From: Catenuloplanes niger
GTDB taxonomy: Bacteria > Actinomycetota > Actinomycetes > Mycobacteriales > Micromonosporaceae
DNA length: 64,000 nt
Direction: 5' to 3'
Assembly: GCF_031458255.1 (NCBI RefSeq)
Contig: NZ_JAVDYC010000001.1
Coordinates: 9,286,501 to 9,350,500 of the forward strand
The translations under genes and the position numbers were made by a program. Below are positions 63,858-64,000 of the stretch, in pieces; the stretch's first letter is position 1, and each line of letters starts with the position of its first letter. The notes under the pieces were generated by a model. The model ran no database searches. It had not been told where the DNA came from and saw only the letters and a list, made by a program, of their open reading frames with translations.

Positions 63858-64000
63858 TCAGTGGGCCGGGGCCGGCTGTGGGAGCGGGGTGCGCAGGCCC
63901 GTGGTGACCAGCAGCGTGACGGTGATGGAGAGGACCGCCATCACCGTGATGCCGATCGCGGCGGACCCGGCCAGTTCGGCGGCCGCGCCGGCCACGGTGG
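63858..64000 (-). CDS. Membrane transporter, C-terminal end only
   Basis: The last 47 codons of a gene entering from the right edge: AAELAGSAAIGITVMAVLSITVTLLVTTGLRTPLPQPAPAH-stop. A single membrane helix followed by a short Pro-rich cytoplasmic tail fits the last helix of an MFS permease. The product cannot be named further. Confidence 0.6.
   Translation of the reverse strand, partial: TVAGAAAELAGSAAIGITVMAVLSITVTLLVTTGLRTPLPQPAPAH

Noticed and set aside
1-64000. CRISPR array, rRNA or tRNA genes
   Set aside because: No regularly spaced repeats, no ribosomal RNA signatures and no recognisable tRNA cloverleaf with the conserved TTC loop were noticed by eye; a tRNA scan was not possible.

Overview
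The window is a contiguous piece of very GC-rich chromosome. GTG and TTG starts are frequent, coding is dense on both strands, and 4-nt ATGA/GTGA gene overlaps are common. A DinB-type maleylpyruvate isomerase-family protein, DUF6319-, DUF6624- and DUF2690-like proteins and dynamin pairs all point to an actinomycete. A member of the Micromonosporaceae (Actinoplanes/Catenuloplanes/Micromonospora type) is my best guess, but that is inference. I see no rRNA, tRNA, CRISPR array or insertion sequence.

Left part (1-13,500): a frameshifted YdeI/OmdA remnant; an ArsR-SRPBCC-RibD-like operon behind a perfect 18-bp palindrome; a UMF1-type MFS transporter; a GDPD; a membrane-anchored Hsp70-like ATPase with an S66 peptidase; small regulators and enzymes; a TetR gene with twin operator boxes; and a head-to-head pair of broken genes (TetX-like flavoprotein and TetR) that have both lost their 5' ends.

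Dynamin/IniR-like locus (13,541-22,660): three minus-strand genes coupled by 4-nt overlaps encode two dynamin-like GTPases and a 669-residue acidic, lysine-free disordered protein with five EGFG motifs. They diverge from a 914-residue AAA/LuxR regulator, which is itself coupled to a small HTH protein. The layout recalls mycobacterial iniBAC with IniR.

Middle (22,662-46,820): a CPBP protease, a tandem kinase-pseudokinase histidine kinase with its response regulator, a SAM methyltransferase, an ECF sigma factor, an AraC regulator, an acyltransferase, cytochrome bd oxidase genes (cydAB) behind a BlaI/CopY-like dyad, a pentapeptide-repeat protein, a BioD-like/SMI1 membrane fusion, an ABC-F gene with a putative leader peptide, hemC, an AbiEii nucleotidyltransferase pair and a TetR/hydrolase divergon.

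Terminus-like region (46,821-52,250): a non-coding 560-bp stretch holds a sequence with the full architecture of a XerCD dif site. About 500 bp further on lies a perfect 10-6-10 palindrome of the same core type, which contains the start codon of a tyrosine recombinase. A second Xer-like gene lies 3 kb away. If dif is right, this is the chromosome's replication terminus.

Right part (52,383-64,000): DUF6624; a TetR-PP2C pair divergent from a TIM-barrel protein; an autoregulated MerR; a LysR/EamA divergon; folD under a ZTP riboswitch and followed by a strong terminator; a frameshift-split nucleotidyltransferase locus; a SUKH-like/GNAT fusion; a zinc-ribbon membrane protein; and the 3' end of a transporter.
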